A stretch of 64,000 bases of DNA from Bacteroidales bacterium (GCA_017469745.1 JAFUFS010000008.1:1-64000), one strand, 5' to 3'; shown: positions 27,119 through 36,371, numbered from the stretch's first letter. The notes: generated by a model from the letters alone, not told the origin. Made by a program: numbers and translations.

Positions 27119-28090
27119 CTAGAAGATGAATTCGGTACTGATCGGCTCGTAGTTGTAGACCTTCCTGATGATGGAAGCGAAGGTGGAGGTCATCGAGACC
27201 ACCTTGATCTTCCTGGTGTCCGCATCGCTCCTGAGAGGAATGGTGTCGGTCACGTAGACTTCCTTCAGTGCGGAGGCGTTGATCCTGTCGTAGGCGGGGC
27301 CTGAAAGGACCGGATGTGTCGCGCAGGCGCAGACGCTGGCTGCACCCTTGCTCATGAGCAGGTCGGCTGCCTTGGTCAGTGTGCCGGCGGTGTCGATCAT
27401 GTCATCGACGATCACTATGTTCTTGCCTTCAACTTCTCCGATAGCGGTCATCGATCCGACCACATTGGCCCTTTCACGAGTCTTGTGGCAGATGATGACG
27501 GGGCAGGCGAGTTCCTTTGCGTAGGCATTGGCCCTCTTTGCGCCTCCCATGTCAGGAGCGGCTATTGCGAGATTTTCAATATTCAGTGACCTCAAGAATG
27601 GAATGAACACTTTGCTGGCGTAGATGTGGTCGACCGGGCGGTCGAAGAAACCCTGGATCTGGTCGGCGTGAAGGTCGCAAGTCATGATCCTGTCGACGCC
27701 GGCGGCTGTGAGGAGGTTGGCAACAAGCTTGGCTCCGATCGAGACACGCGGCTTGTCCTTTCTGTCCTGGCGGGCCCAGCCGAAATACGGCATGACGGCT
27801 ATGACCTTGTCTGCAGAGGCCCTTTTGGCTGCATCGATGGTAAGGAGGAGCTCCATAAGGTTCTCGGTCGGCGGGAAGGTGGACTGAACTACAAAGACGG
27901 TCGCACCCCTGACACTGTCGGTGAAAGAAGGAACGAATTCGCCGTCGCTGAATTGAGTTACTTCGGAATCTCCGAGATGGTACTTCTCTCCGCTGTCAGC
28001 ACCGATCTTGTTCAACTCCTCAACTACCTTGCATGCGAAGTCCTTTGAAGCCCTGCATGCAAACAATTCCATTCTGTGTTCGATGTACAT
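27119..28090 (-). CDS. prs: Ribose-phosphate pyrophosphokinase
   Basis: 323 aa. Motifs: FSDGEFVPSFTDSVRG, VVQSTFPPTENLMELLLTIDAAKRASA, MPYFGWARQDRK (ATP loop), DLHADQIQGFF and the PRPP loop VIVDDMIDTAGTL. It makes PRPP from ribose-5-phosphate and ATP for purine, pyrimidine, NAD, His and Trp synthesis. A second in-frame ATG at 28072 (MELFACRAS) is an equally possible start. Confidence 0.97.
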   Translation of the reverse strand: MYIEHRMELFACRASKDFACKVVEELNKIGADSGEKYHLGDSEVTQFSDGEFVPSFTDSVRGATVFVVQSTFPPTENLMELLLTIDAAKRASADKVIAVMPYFGWARQDRKDKPRVSIGAKLVANLLTAAGVDRIMTCDLHADQIQGFFDRPVDHIYASKVFIPFLRSLNIENLAIAAPDMGGAKRANAYAKELACPVIICHKTRERANVVGSMTAIGEVEGKNIVIVDDMIDTAGTLTKAADLLMSKGAASVCACATHPVLSGPAYDRINASALKEVYVTDTIPLRSDADTRKIKVVSMTSTFASIIRKVYNYEPISTEFIF

Positions 28091-28107
28091 GATAAGTTGT
28101 TGGTTAG

Positions 28108-28695
28108 TTATATGTAGTTATTGATATACTCAAGGATTTCGTCTTTCCCCTTTCCGGTCTCGGCGCTCGAGACGAACATCGGAGGAAGCTCTTCCCAATG
28201 TTCGGAAAGGATGGCTTTGTCCTTGTCTATCTGTGCCTTCAATGCATTGGGACCGAGTTTGTCCCCCTTTGTGAATATGATCGCGAAGGGGATACCGTTC
28301 TCTCCGAGTCCTGAGATGAATTCGAGGTCTATCTTCTGGATGTCATGCCTGGAATCCACAAGGACGAAGAGCAGCACCATCTCTTCGGAACCGAGGATGT
28401 AGTCGTTGATCATCAGCCGCAGCTCCTCACGGGCTTCCTTTGAAATCTTGGCGAAGCCATAACCGGGAAGGTCCACGAGGTACCAGCTGTCGTTGATGAT
28501 GAAATGGTTGATGAGTTTGGTCTTTCCGGGGGTGGATGAGGTCTTTGCAAGCTTGCGGTTGCCGCAGAGCATGTTGATCAGCGATGACTTGCCCACATTC
28601 GAACGTCCTATGAACGCGAATTCTGGCAGCTTGCGCGAGGGCTTCCCGGAGGCCCTGGTGCAGCTGCCGGCAAATTTTGCTTCGGTGATCCTCAT
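28108..28695 (-). CDS. ysxC: Ribosome-biogenesis GTPase YsxC/YihA (EngB)
   Basis: 195 aa from ATG 28695 (MRITEAKFAGSC). G1 IGRSNVGKSSLINML, G2 TSSTPGKTKLINHF, G3 VDLPGYGFA, G4 FTKGDK. The open frame continues 57 codons upstream but passes the -7 box at 28700-28707, so that part cannot be in the main mRNA. The A of ATG is 5 bases after the -7 box, suggesting a leaderless mRNA. It heads the operon ysxC-prs-orf-der-lysE-PASTA-rluD. Confidence 0.96.
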   Translation of the reverse strand: MRITEAKFAGSCTRASGKPSRKLPEFAFIGRSNVGKSSLINMLCGNRKLAKTSSTPGKTKLINHFIINDSWYLVDLPGYGFAKISKEAREELRLMINDYILGSEEMVLLFVLVDSRHDIQKIDLEFISGLGENGIPFAIIFTKGDKLGPNALKAQIDKDKAILSEHWEELPPMFVSSAETGKGKDEILEYINNYI

Positions 28696-28699
28696 AATG

Positions 28700-28727
28700 C
28701 AAAGATAGTGGATTTTTGTTAATTTTG
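28700..28727. promoter_or_regulatory. Back-to-back -7 boxes of ysxC (minus) and xseA (plus)
   Basis: Minus strand TATCTTTG at 28707-28700 and plus strand TAATTTTG at 28720-28727. The two divergent promoters share about 40 bases, so polymerases may compete. Confidence 0.65.
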
Positions 28728-28750
28728 TAAGAGACTTCGAGACTTTGGAG

Positions 28751-29977
28751 ATGGAAAAGGAATACATGGAACTGGTCGACCTCGCAGCCCTTCTCAAGGA
28801 GGGCATAGACGAGATGTTTCCCGGGCGTGTTTGGGTCAAAGCCGAGATCAGCAGCCTGAGCCGCAAACAGAACGGACACTGCTACCTCGACCTTTCTCAG
28901 AGTGGCCGCGGAGGCGTCCTGGCGAAGGTCCGGGCGACTATCTGGGCCTCCAGGTGGAACTACATCGACCAGTACTTCAAAAGCGTGACAGGATCGTCCC
29001 TGGAAGTCGGGATGGAAGTGCTTTTCCGCGCCCAGGTGGTTTTCCATCCGGTCTACGGTCTTTCCCTCGACATTGACGAAGTCGATCCGGAGTTCACTCT
29101 CGGAGCTGCCGAAAGGGAGAGGCAGAGGACCATCATGAGGCTCGAGGAAGAGGGACTGATCGACCTTCAGAAAGAGCTCTCGCTGCCGCCGCTGCCATAT
29201 TCATTGGCAGTGATCTCCGCTCCCGGGGCCGCCGGCTACGGCGACTTCATGCACCATCTGCTCGGCAATGAATATGGTTTCGTGTTCAAGGTGGACTTCT
29301 TCGAGGCAGTTATGCAGGGGCAGCAGGCCCCCGAATCGATCATGGCCGCACTCGGAGAGATCCTTACTTCCCACTCTGAATATGACGCCGTCCTGATCCT
29401 GCGAGGCGGAGGATCCGACCTCGACCTTGCCTGTTTCGACGATTATGACCTCGCTGCCGCGATAGCTCTCTGTCCCGTCCCGGTCTTCACCGCCATCGGC
29501 CATGACAAGGACTATCATGTAGCGGACATGGTCGCAAACACCTTTGTCAAGACTCCGACTGCCCTTGCTGATCTCTTTCTTGACTGCTACATCGCTGAGG
29601 ACCAGCGTATTTCTTCGGTAGAGAACCGTCTGCGCCTGGCCTTTTCCTCCCGTTTCTCAGCCCTGTATTCCGTCCTTGACCTTGTCGGGAAGAGGATCAC
29701 CCATGCTGCTGAGCTGCGTCTTTCCGAGGCATCCCATAAGCTGGAACTCCTGGAGGCCAGGATTCTCTCATCCGACCCGCGAAGGATCCTTGAGAAGGGC
29801 TTCGTGCTTGCACTTGACGGCAAGGGAGTCCGGATGGATTCCGCCGCCTCCGCCAAGGCCGGTGATCCAGTCCGGATATTGTTCCCTGACGGTACTCTTG
29901 AAGGAACTGTCACCCGTGTCATCCTTAGCGAAACCTGTCATCCTGAGCAAGGCGAAGGATCTATTAACCCAGAATAA
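28751..29977 (+). CDS. xseA: Exodeoxyribonuclease VII large subunit
   Basis: 408 aa from ATG 28751 (a TTG two codons earlier is possible). N-terminal OB-fold (VWVKAEISSLSRKQNGHCYLDL), then LPPLPYSLAVISAPGAAGYGDFMHH, the catalytic core VLILRGGGSDLDLACFDDYDLAAAIA, FTAIGHDKDYHVADMVANTFVKTPTALADL, and a coiled-coil end. Shorter than E. coli XseA (456 aa). The last 15 residues (CHPEQGEGSINPE) are encoded by a dispersed repeat that supplies the stop region. Pairs with xseB 14 bases downstream. Confidence 0.95.
   Translation: MEKEYMELVDLAALLKEGIDEMFPGRVWVKAEISSLSRKQNGHCYLDLSQSGRGGVLAKVRATIWASRWNYIDQYFKSVTGSSLEVGMEVLFRAQVVFHPVYGLSLDIDEVDPEFTLGAAERERQRTIMRLEEEGLIDLQKELSLPPLPYSLAVISAPGAAGYGDFMHHLLGNEYGFVFKVDFFEAVMQGQQAPESIMAALGEILTSHSEYDAVLILRGGGSDLDLACFDDYDLAAAIALCPVPVFTAIGHDKDYHVADMVANTFVKTPTALADLFLDCYIAEDQRISSVENRLRLAFSSRFSALYSVLDLVGKRITHAAELRLSEASHKLELLEARILSSDPRRILEKGFVLALDGKGVRMDSAASAKAGDPVRILFPDGTLEGTVTRVILSETCHPEQGEGSINPE
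29936..29962 (+). repeat. Dispersed TGTCATCCTGAGC-GCGAAGGATCT repeat at the 3' end of xseA
   Basis: Reads TGTCATCCTGAGCAAGGCGAAGGATCT, the same element as at 11.7, 13.6 and 49.5 kb. It encodes the C-terminal residues of XseA. Confidence 0.8.
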
Positions 29978-29991
29978 TAAACAACCGAACC

Positions 29992-30183
29992 ATGGACACC
30001 AAACAATTCGATTACTCCAAGGCGATGGCCGAACTCGAGGAGATCGCCCTGAAGGTCGAGGATCCCAAGACGAGCCTCGACGACATAGGCGCCCTTGTCT
30101 CCAGATCGAAGACCTTGATAGAGGAGTGCAGGAACTATCTGCGTTCAGTACGTGAATCAATTGAGAAGGAGACTGAAGAATGA
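29992..30183 (+). CDS. xseB: Exodeoxyribonuclease VII small subunit
   Basis: 63 aa: FDYSKAMAELEEIALKVEDPKTSLDDIGALVSRSKTLIEECRNYLRS, the two-helix XseB fold. It assembles with XseA into the enzyme that degrades single-stranded DNA. Overlaps the msrA start by 4 bases (ATGA), implying coupled translation. Confidence 0.93.
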   Translation: MDTKQFDYSKAMAELEEIALKVEDPKTSLDDIGALVSRSKTLIEECRNYLRSVRESIEKETEE

Positions 30184-31085
30184 AAGAGATACATTTTGCG
30201 GGCGGTTGCTTCTGGGGCGCCGAGCATTATTTTAGGAATATAGAAGGTGTGGTTGACACGGAGGTCGGCTTTGCCAACGGAGACCTTCCTTCGCCTACCT
30301 ATGAGCAGGTCTACACCGACACTACCGGCTACGCCGAGGCAGTGAGGGTCGTATATGATCTGGATAAGCTTCCTCTGGATGAATTGATCCGGGACTTTTT
30401 CTGTGCGATCGATCCTCTCAGCCTTAACAAGCAGGGCGAAGATGAGGGAACTCGTTACCGGACAGGAGTTTACTATTCTGATCCTGAGGATCTTGAAACT
30501 GCCAGGAAGGTTTTCGATGAGGTTCAGTCATGTTTTTCTTCTCAGCTTGCGGTCGAGCTTGAGCCTCTGAGGAATTTCTGGCCTGCTGATGCGAGGCATC
30601 AGGACTATCTGGTCAAGAATCCGGATGGCTACTGCCATCTGCCTTTGAAGATATTCCGTTATCCGCGTCTGGTGGCGGATCTGAAAGCCCTTCTGGGAGA
30701 TGAGACCGACATGGTGGCCAGGCTTTCCAATGCGGCGGCCTTGATCCAGGAGAGGATGGGATTCTTCTGGACGGGATTCTATCTGGTCAGGGGAGATGAA
30801 CTGGTTCTGGGACCTTTCCAGGGGCCGATCGCATGCATGAGGATCGGATTCGGGAAGGGGGTCTGTGGGGCTGCCTGGAAAGAGGCTCGTACTCTGGTCG
30901 TGCCGGATGTTGAAGAGTTCCCCGGCCACATCGCTTGTTCATCATTGTCTCGTTCGGAGATTGTGGTGCCGCTCAAGGATGCTGACGGTGTTGTTACCGG
31001 CGTGCTCGACATCGACAGCAAGGAGCTTTCCACCTTCGACCACATCGACTCCTTCTGGCTCTCCCGCCTCACCGCCATCCTCTGA
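30180..31085 (+). CDS. msrA: Fusion: peptide methionine-S-sulfoxide reductase MsrA + free methionine-R-sulfoxide reductase (GAF type)
   Basis: 301 aa. Residues 1-155 are MsrA: FAGGCFWGAEHYFRNIEGV with catalytic Cys10, EAVRVVYD, GTRYRTGVYY, and AEHQ-like DARHQDYL. Residues about 170-301 form a GAF domain of the fRMsr (YebR/MsrC) type: ERMGFFWTGFYLV, LGPFQGPIAC, GFGKGVCG, GHIACSSLSRSEIVVPL. Cys219, Cys229 and Cys253 have spacings of 10 and 24, the same as Cys84, Cys94 and Cys118 of E. coli fRMsr. One chain could thus reduce S-sulfoxide (free and bound) and free R-sulfoxide of Met. Cytosolic; the resolving Cys of MsrA at its usual C-terminal place is lost, so the GAF or thioredoxin may resolve it. 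MsrB fusions are common; this combination is less so. Confidence 0.93.
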   Translation: MKEIHFAGGCFWGAEHYFRNIEGVVDTEVGFANGDLPSPTYEQVYTDTTGYAEAVRVVYDLDKLPLDELIRDFFCAIDPLSLNKQGEDEGTRYRTGVYYSDPEDLETARKVFDEVQSCFSSQLAVELEPLRNFWPADARHQDYLVKNPDGYCHLPLKIFRYPRLVADLKALLGDETDMVARLSNAAALIQERMGFFWTGFYLVRGDELVLGPFQGPIACMRIGFGKGVCGAAWKEARTLVVPDVEEFPGHIACSSLSRSEIVVPLKDADGVVTGVLDIDSKELSTFDHIDSFWLSRLTAIL

Positions 31086-31122
31086 CACTTCCAACGGTAC
31101 AAGCCAGCTCTGCAGATCCGGA

Positions 31123-32631
31123 CTAGTCGATGTGGAAGGCGGCGATCTCCTTGTTGAGGTTGGCGAGCATCCCGATCTTCTTCTCGTAGAGATCCTCAGA
31201 GATGTCGACCTTGTAGTAGTGCGGATTGATAAGACGCCTCTCGGAAGGGCTGAAGTGAGCAAGGGTGTCATTGAAGAAAGCCTTCTTCTCAAGAAGCGTG
31301 TGCTTCTCCGAACAGTCCTCTCCGTTCTTGATGATCTGCAACTGAAGAGTCCTCCAAGTGTAGGAACCAGCCTCGAAAGTCTTGTGCTTGAAACGGTCGG
31401 CCTCCGCAAAGATCGTGAACTCCTCTCCGGCCTCGATCTTCCTTGCAATCGAATCACTCCTCAGGCAGGTCACATCAGCCTTGTAGATCTCCCCGTTGTC
31501 AGGATCCTTCTTGATGATCCTGTAGGTGATCTGGAATCCCGGATTGATAAGCTTGATCGTGTCCTCGGAACGCTTCAGGACGGGCTCACCACCGATCTGC
31601 ACAAGTTTGTACACATTACCGAAGCAAGGAGCCGCCTTGCTGGTAGCAATCGCATCACCGACTCCATAGGAATCTATGCAGGCGCCCTGGCGCTCAAGAT
31701 CCGAGATAAGATATTCATCGAGGGAATTGGTTGCGAATATCTTACATTTCGTCAGTCCGTGCGCGTCGAGGATCTTCCTGACTTTCTGGGAGAGGTATGC
31801 AAGGTCTCCGCTGTCGAGCCTGATACCATAGCCGGGAGCATAGCTGTCGTCGATCCCGCACTCCTTGAATGAACGGATCGCATTGAGCACTCCGCATCTG
31901 AGAGTGTCGTAGGTGTCGATCAAAAGGATGAGGTTCTCGCCCCTGTGGGTGTTGCAATAGTCCACGAATGCCCTGTGCTCTCCCTCCACGGTGCTGCCGT
32001 AAGATGTGACAAAACTATGAGCCATTGTTCCTGTCGAAGGGACACCGTTCATCGCCCCGGTCAGGATGTTGGAAGTGCTGGCACAGCCGGCGATGATTGC
32101 AGCCTTCGCTCCGTAGGTCGCAGCCCAAGGGCCATGGGCACGCCTGGAACCGAATTCACTCACAGGACGGTTGGTAGCCCTGCAGACCCTGGAAGCCTTT
32201 GTGGCAACCGCCATCTGGTGATTCATTATGCAGAGGAGGGGAGTCTCGAGAACCTGGGCCTCGATCAACGGAGCCTCTACGATGATGATAGGCTGGTTGG
32301 GGAACACGATCTCTCCTTCCCTCATCGCATAGACGTTCCCGGTGAACTTCATGGTTGAGAGGAACTTGCGGAACTCGGCATATTCATCTCCCGGGAGAAA
32401 ACGCTCGTAGAAGGAAGGCTCGGCGGTGCCGAGATTGCGTACGCATTCGATGACTTCCTCAGTGCCGCTGCACACAGCCCAGTTGTTGTTCTCTGGAGCC
32501 ACGCGGTAGAACATGTTGAAGACCGCGATTTCATCTTTCCTTCCGGTCTCGAAGAAGGACTTTCCCATTGTGTACTGGTACTTGTCCGAGCAATACGAAT
32601 TGTTCAGCATATCTTTTTGATTATTATTCAA
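31123..32631 (-). CDS. pncB: Nicotinate phosphoribosyltransferase
   Basis: 502 aa. SDKYQYTMGKSFFETGRKDEIAVFNMFYR, EAPLIEAQVLETPLLCIMNHQ, EFGSRRAHGPWAA, GTMAHSFV with the catalytic His, YGIRLDSGDLAYLS, FATNSLDEYLI and SYGVGDAIATSKAAP are typical of the long NAPRTase class. It turns nicotinate and PRPP into NaMN in NAD salvage, using the product of prs. Overlaps murI by 8 bases, so both are on one mRNA from the murI promoter. Confidence 0.95.
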   Translation of the reverse strand: MNNNQKDMLNNSYCSDKYQYTMGKSFFETGRKDEIAVFNMFYRVAPENNNWAVCSGTEEVIECVRNLGTAEPSFYERFLPGDEYAEFRKFLSTMKFTGNVYAMREGEIVFPNQPIIIVEAPLIEAQVLETPLLCIMNHQMAVATKASRVCRATNRPVSEFGSRRAHGPWAATYGAKAAIIAGCASTSNILTGAMNGVPSTGTMAHSFVTSYGSTVEGEHRAFVDYCNTHRGENLILLIDTYDTLRCGVLNAIRSFKECGIDDSYAPGYGIRLDSGDLAYLSQKVRKILDAHGLTKCKIFATNSLDEYLISDLERQGACIDSYGVGDAIATSKAAPCFGNVYKLVQIGGEPVLKRSEDTIKLINPGFQITYRIIKKDPDNGEIYKADVTCLRSDSIARKIEAGEEFTIFAEADRFKHKTFEAGSYTWRTLQLQIIKNGEDCSEKHTLLEKKAFFNDTLAHFSPSERRLINPHYYKVDISEDLYEKKIGMLANLNKEIAAFHID

Positions 32632-33394
32632 TTGACTGATCCTGGAGAATCATCTGCAGGATCTTCCCCGCAGGGGCGGGATCTACTGAAGCTACGAGTT
32701 CTATGTCGGGAAGAACAGGGCCTCCGTCCTCCCGGACGATTCCTTCCCTGCGCATGACATCTTCAAGATGCCTTGCCACCGCTGGGGCAGGGTCGATGAC
32801 CTTCACATCTTCTCCGGCAATCTTGCGGATGACTCCTGAAAGGAAGGGATAGTGGGTGCAGCCGAGCACGATCCTGTCTGCACCTGCATCTAGAAGAGGC
32901 TGCAGGCTGGCTTTGACGGTCTCTTCGGCTTCCGGCCCTTCGAGGACTCCACGTTCAACCAGTTCCACGTAGCCCTTTCCCACATGTTCTACAATCTTCA
33001 CGTTGTCTTCGTACAAACCCTTGGTCGTGAGGTATTTGGAGCCCTTCAGGGTGCCGGCGGTCGCAAGCACTCCGATGACTCCTGTCTCGGAACTGAGGGC
33101 AGCCGGCTTGACCGCCGGCTCCATGCCGATAAAACTTAATGAATATTCCTTCCTGAGGGTGGAGATTGCTGCGGCCGTGGCTGTGTTGCATGCCACTACG
33201 ATTATGTCGGCACCTTTCTTGATAAGGAAGTCGGTGATGGCTCTTCCTCTCTCCCGGATGAATTCCGGAGTTTTCTCCCCGTAGGGGCAGAAGGCATTGT
33301 CGGCGAAGAACACGAATTTCTCCTTGGGGAGGATCTTTATGATCTCCCGAAGGACGGAAAGCCCGCCGGAACCGGAGTCGAATATGCCGATCAT
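32624..33394 (-). CDS. murI: Glutamate racemase
   Basis: 256 aa from ATG 33394 (MIGIFDSGSGGLSVLRE). Catalytic cysteines are in VVACNTATAAA and LGCTHYPFLS. It supplies D-glutamate for peptidoglycan. The frame runs 18 codons further upstream but that part is non-homologous and covers the -7 box (33400-33407); the ATG is 5 bases from the box, indicating a leaderless or nearly leaderless mRNA. A methionine-rich N-terminal extension is therefore rejected. Confidence 0.96.
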   Translation of the reverse strand: MIGIFDSGSGGLSVLREIIKILPKEKFVFFADNAFCPYGEKTPEFIRERGRAITDFLIKKGADIIVVACNTATAAAISTLRKEYSLSFIGMEPAVKPAALSSETGVIGVLATAGTLKGSKYLTTKGLYEDNVKIVEHVGKGYVELVERGVLEGPEAEETVKASLQPLLDAGADRIVLGCTHYPFLSGVIRKIAGEDVKVIDPAPAVARHLEDVMRREGIVREDGGPVLPDIELVASVDPAPAGKILQMILQDQSIE

Positions 33395-33399
33395 ACTTG

Positions 33400-33438
33400 C
33401 AAATATACTCATATTCCAGAATATTATTCTTAAATTTG
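33400..33438. promoter_or_regulatory. Back-to-back -7 boxes of murI (minus) and the S41 gene (plus)
   Basis: Minus strand TATATTTG at 33407-33400; plus strand TAAATTTG at 33431-33438. Confidence 0.6.
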
Positions 33439-33471
33439 CGTGATACATAGACTTTGAAAAATAGATTTGTC

Positions 33472-34995
33472 ATGAAGTTTTTGAATCTAAAGCATATTGC
33501 TCTGATCGCGCTGTTCCCGCTGCTTTTTTCCTGCGTAGAAAAGGTCGATCCGACACCTTCTGGTGGAGGAAACGGATCCGGCAATGAGACTCCGGTCACT
33601 CCAGTCGTCACCAAGCCAGCCCAGAAGATCCAGCAGGCAGACCTTTTCGCCCAGCACATGCTCGGTACCTACTATCTATGGACAAAGGAGATCAACAGTG
33701 ACATTGCAAAGCTCACTCCCGACACATGCACCTCTCCGATTGCGGTTGTGAATGAGATCCGTTATCATCAGAACCGCAAGGAAGTGGATCATTGGACTGT
33801 GCTGACCGATGACCTGAGTTCATTCACCAACTCGGTGCAGGGCCTTGGCCTGTCCTTCGGCTATGACCTTCAGGCGGGGCGTATCTCCAACAAGAACGGA
33901 GTTTATTTCCTGCTCGTCTGCTATGTCAACAAGGATAAGCCCGCCGACAAGGCAGGCCTTAGGAGGGGAGACATCATAATGACCATAGATGGCAGTGAGA
34001 TCACGATGTCCAATATCTATGATGCCTTCAATGCTGAAACAGTGACGCTTGGCGTAGCTCATTTGACCGATGATGGCTATCTCGGACCTGTCGAGAAGAC
34101 GGTTTCTATGACGGCGGACAAAGAGTGGGAGGATCCTGTGTTGGTGAGCAAGACTTTCGATTTGGGCGACAAGAAGGTCGGTTACCTGGCCTACAGTGCC
34201 TTCGATCTCAAATCTTCCACTACCCTTCCTGATGTCTTCAGGGAGTTCAAGAAAGACGGTATCGAGGAGCTTATCATCGATCTTAGGTACAACGGTGGCG
34301 GTTACGCATTCACAGAGTGCGAGCTGGCTTCCATGATTGCTCCTTATTCCGTGGTTGCCGCAGGCGATGTCTTCCAGACTGAAGTTTACAACTCTATCCT
34401 CGCTGAAGAGTGGAAGAGGCAGGGCTACGACACCAACACTTATTTCTCTACAAGGCATACCATGGCATCCCAAAGCATCGATCAGGATGTCTCCGACGCC
34501 AATCCCGGGATCAAGAAGCTCTATGCTATCGTGACCGGAGGCTCCGCTTCGGCTTCAGAAGGCCTCATCGTCGGCCTTTCTCCTTACATGGATGTTACTT
34601 TGATCGGCAGCCAGACCTACGGGAAGTATTGCGCAGGTTGGATGATGTCCCCGGAAGATCTCTATGGCACCAATTCACAGTACGACTATTCCAAGATCAC
34701 CAAATGGGGAATGTACGTGATGGTGAGCAAGTTCGCTGACAAGAACGGGGACAATGCGGCCCAGCCGGACGGTATCCCCGTGCAGATAGAGAGTGTGGAT
34801 GACCCTTTCGACGGCTTACAGCTCGGTGACGAGAATGAGACTATGCTCAAGGCTGCCCTCACAGCTGCCGGAAAGGTCTACACTAAGTCCTCGATCGAGA
34901 CCAGGAAGCCTTTTGAAACCAAGTTGATGGATCACGGAGTGCCCAGGGGCATCTTGATCAAGTCCGATCTCCCCGGCATGATCAAAGTGGACTGA
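33472..34995 (+). CDS. S41 family C-terminal-processing protease lipoprotein with PDZ domain
   Basis: 507 aa from ATG 33472, where a lipoprotein signal starts (LIALFPLLFSC, Cys about 21). A Gly/Pro/Thr linker is followed by an N-terminal cap (about 55-110), a PDZ domain (120-215: KPADKAGLRRGDIIMTIDG) and the S41 core: VGYLAYSAFD, LIIDLRYNGGGY, the Ser in VTGGSASASEGL and QTYGKYCAGW with the Lys. The Ser-Lys dyad of S41 is intact. Cytosol-remote; anchored in the outer membrane or surface. A TTG 6 codons upstream is not needed. Convergent with the next gene, their stops touching at TGATCA. Confidence 0.9.
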   Translation: MKFLNLKHIALIALFPLLFSCVEKVDPTPSGGGNGSGNETPVTPVVTKPAQKIQQADLFAQHMLGTYYLWTKEINSDIAKLTPDTCTSPIAVVNEIRYHQNRKEVDHWTVLTDDLSSFTNSVQGLGLSFGYDLQAGRISNKNGVYFLLVCYVNKDKPADKAGLRRGDIIMTIDGSEITMSNIYDAFNAETVTLGVAHLTDDGYLGPVEKTVSMTADKEWEDPVLVSKTFDLGDKKVGYLAYSAFDLKSSTTLPDVFREFKKDGIEELIIDLRYNGGGYAFTECELASMIAPYSVVAAGDVFQTEVYNSILAEEWKRQGYDTNTYFSTRHTMASQSIDQDVSDANPGIKKLYAIVTGGSASASEGLIVGLSPYMDVTLIGSQTYGKYCAGWMMSPEDLYGTNSQYDYSKITKWGMYVMVSKFADKNGDNAAQPDGIPVQIESVDDPFDGLQLGDENETMLKAALTAAGKVYTKSSIETRKPFETKLMDHGVPRGILIKSDLPGMIKVD

Positions 34996-36324
34996 TCATC
35001 TTGACGATTCGATCAGGATTCCCTGGCTGGAGGCTACCGAGCATTCGTACACCCCGTCAGAATTCTTTTTTACCGGAATCTTACCATTCCCATCGTACGC
35101 TGAGATCTTGCCTTTGCCGGCCCTGAACTGCAGCGTGTAGGTGGCAGGTGACTTGTCGAATGGATCGTCTGCCACGCAGACAAAGACTGCGTTCCCGGCT
35201 TTCCTGGTTCTTCCTTCCATCCTTCCTACCAGAAGAGGGCATTCTCCGGTTGTGTGAAGCTCCTTGAAGGTTTCGTCGGAATATTCATTGACACTTTCGG
35301 CTCCGGTACCTGCTATGGTTTCTTCGTCAAAACCTACGAAAGAAGTGCCTTTGCAGCGGTAGCGCATGTATTCTCCGCCGATTGCGTGGAGCTCGGCGTT
35401 CACCCTCTTCAACTTTTCATACTGCCGGGTCTTGTTGCCGTCTTCGTCCACGACCTGATTGTTCCACCAGCCGGCAGTGTAACATGCCCAAGTCACCGAC
35501 TCGGCTCCGAAGGCAAGGGCTGAGTAAGCCTGGAAGCGGAGTTCGTTCTCCGTGATCCACACGTCGGGATTCTGGCTGTTCACTTGGACGGTGACCCACA
35601 TGGAGCGTCCGGTGGCCTGGCAGGCATCGGCGACAGTCTTCAGGTTCTGGTAGTCCTTGGTGACTCCGACATTCTTGTAATAGAAGTCGTAGGAGATGTA
35701 GTCTGAAGGAACATTCTTGCAATACTCGTCGATGTACTCCGAATAGGTGGCGGTACCGAGCTGGCTTTTGGTCTGGTCGGCCGTGTTCTGGGAGACTGAA
35801 GCGTAGTTGGGGTAGAGGTTCAGGAAGGCAAACTGGTTGGGAAAGACTTCCTCCACCTTTGTCATGACGTCCTTGTAGTAGGGGAAGTCGAGAGCCGACG
35901 GTTCGTCTCCGATGTCGATTCCCCAGATCGCAGGGTGATCATTGAACTGGGCAGCAGCTTCCTCGTACTTGTGCAGGGGGGTGGACTCGGCCAGTTTTCC
36001 GGCATTGTCTCCGTCACCGCCCCACCATCCGGGAACTATGCCGCTCACGATTGCCCCGACGTTGTACTTGCTGAACAGGTCCAGTGCCTGGCGGTCATTA
36101 TCCATGCAGATCACGAAATCTATTCCACAGTCAGCCAGATCCTTGATGTGGGCTTCTGTCCGGGCGTAGGGCCTGAGGTGATAGACTCCAATGTTAAGCC
36201 GGCTGCGGTCCATCCTGCCGGCCTTGGTTACATAATCGTTTTGTGTGCCGGCATTGTTGTCCTTGGGGGCTGACGAGCATCCCAGAGCGGCCAGTGCTGT
36301 GATCAGAAAGAGGAATCTTTTCAT
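34996..36324 (-). CDS. Putative TIM-barrel glycoside hydrolase lipoprotein
   Basis: 442 aa. Lipoprotein signal with ALGC (Cys16). The core looks like a (beta/alpha)8 barrel: LADCGIDFVICMDND, YNVGAIVSGIVPGWW, HPAIWGIDIGDEPSALDFP where the DEP Glu resembles a clan-A acid/base, AFLNLYPNYA, SDYISYDFYYKNV, RSMWVTVQVNS, RFQAYSALAFGAESVTWACYTAGWWN. A C-terminal beta sandwich ends at ILIESSR. Families GH5/GH42/GH39-like fit but I cannot assign one. Exported and anchored by lipid. Confidence 0.7.
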   Translation of the reverse strand: MKRFLFLITALAALGCSSAPKDNNAGTQNDYVTKAGRMDRSRLNIGVYHLRPYARTEAHIKDLADCGIDFVICMDNDRQALDLFSKYNVGAIVSGIVPGWWGGDGDNAGKLAESTPLHKYEEAAAQFNDHPAIWGIDIGDEPSALDFPYYKDVMTKVEEVFPNQFAFLNLYPNYASVSQNTADQTKSQLGTATYSEYIDEYCKNVPSDYISYDFYYKNVGVTKDYQNLKTVADACQATGRSMWVTVQVNSQNPDVWITENELRFQAYSALAFGAESVTWACYTAGWWNNQVVDEDGNKTRQYEKLKRVNAELHAIGGEYMRYRCKGTSFVGFDEETIAGTGAESVNEYSDETFKELHTTGECPLLVGRMEGRTRKAGNAVFVCVADDPFDKSPATYTLQFRAGKGKISAYDGNGKIPVKKNSDGVYECSVASSQGILIESSR

Positions 36325-36371
36325 CGGTCAACTTATTTTCCGACAAGATAGCAATTTTCGTCAAAGTTGCC

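Noticed and set aside
28696..28866. 57-residue N-terminal extension of YsxC
   Set aside because: It overlaps the xseA start and the ysxC promoter; homology begins at MRITEAKF.
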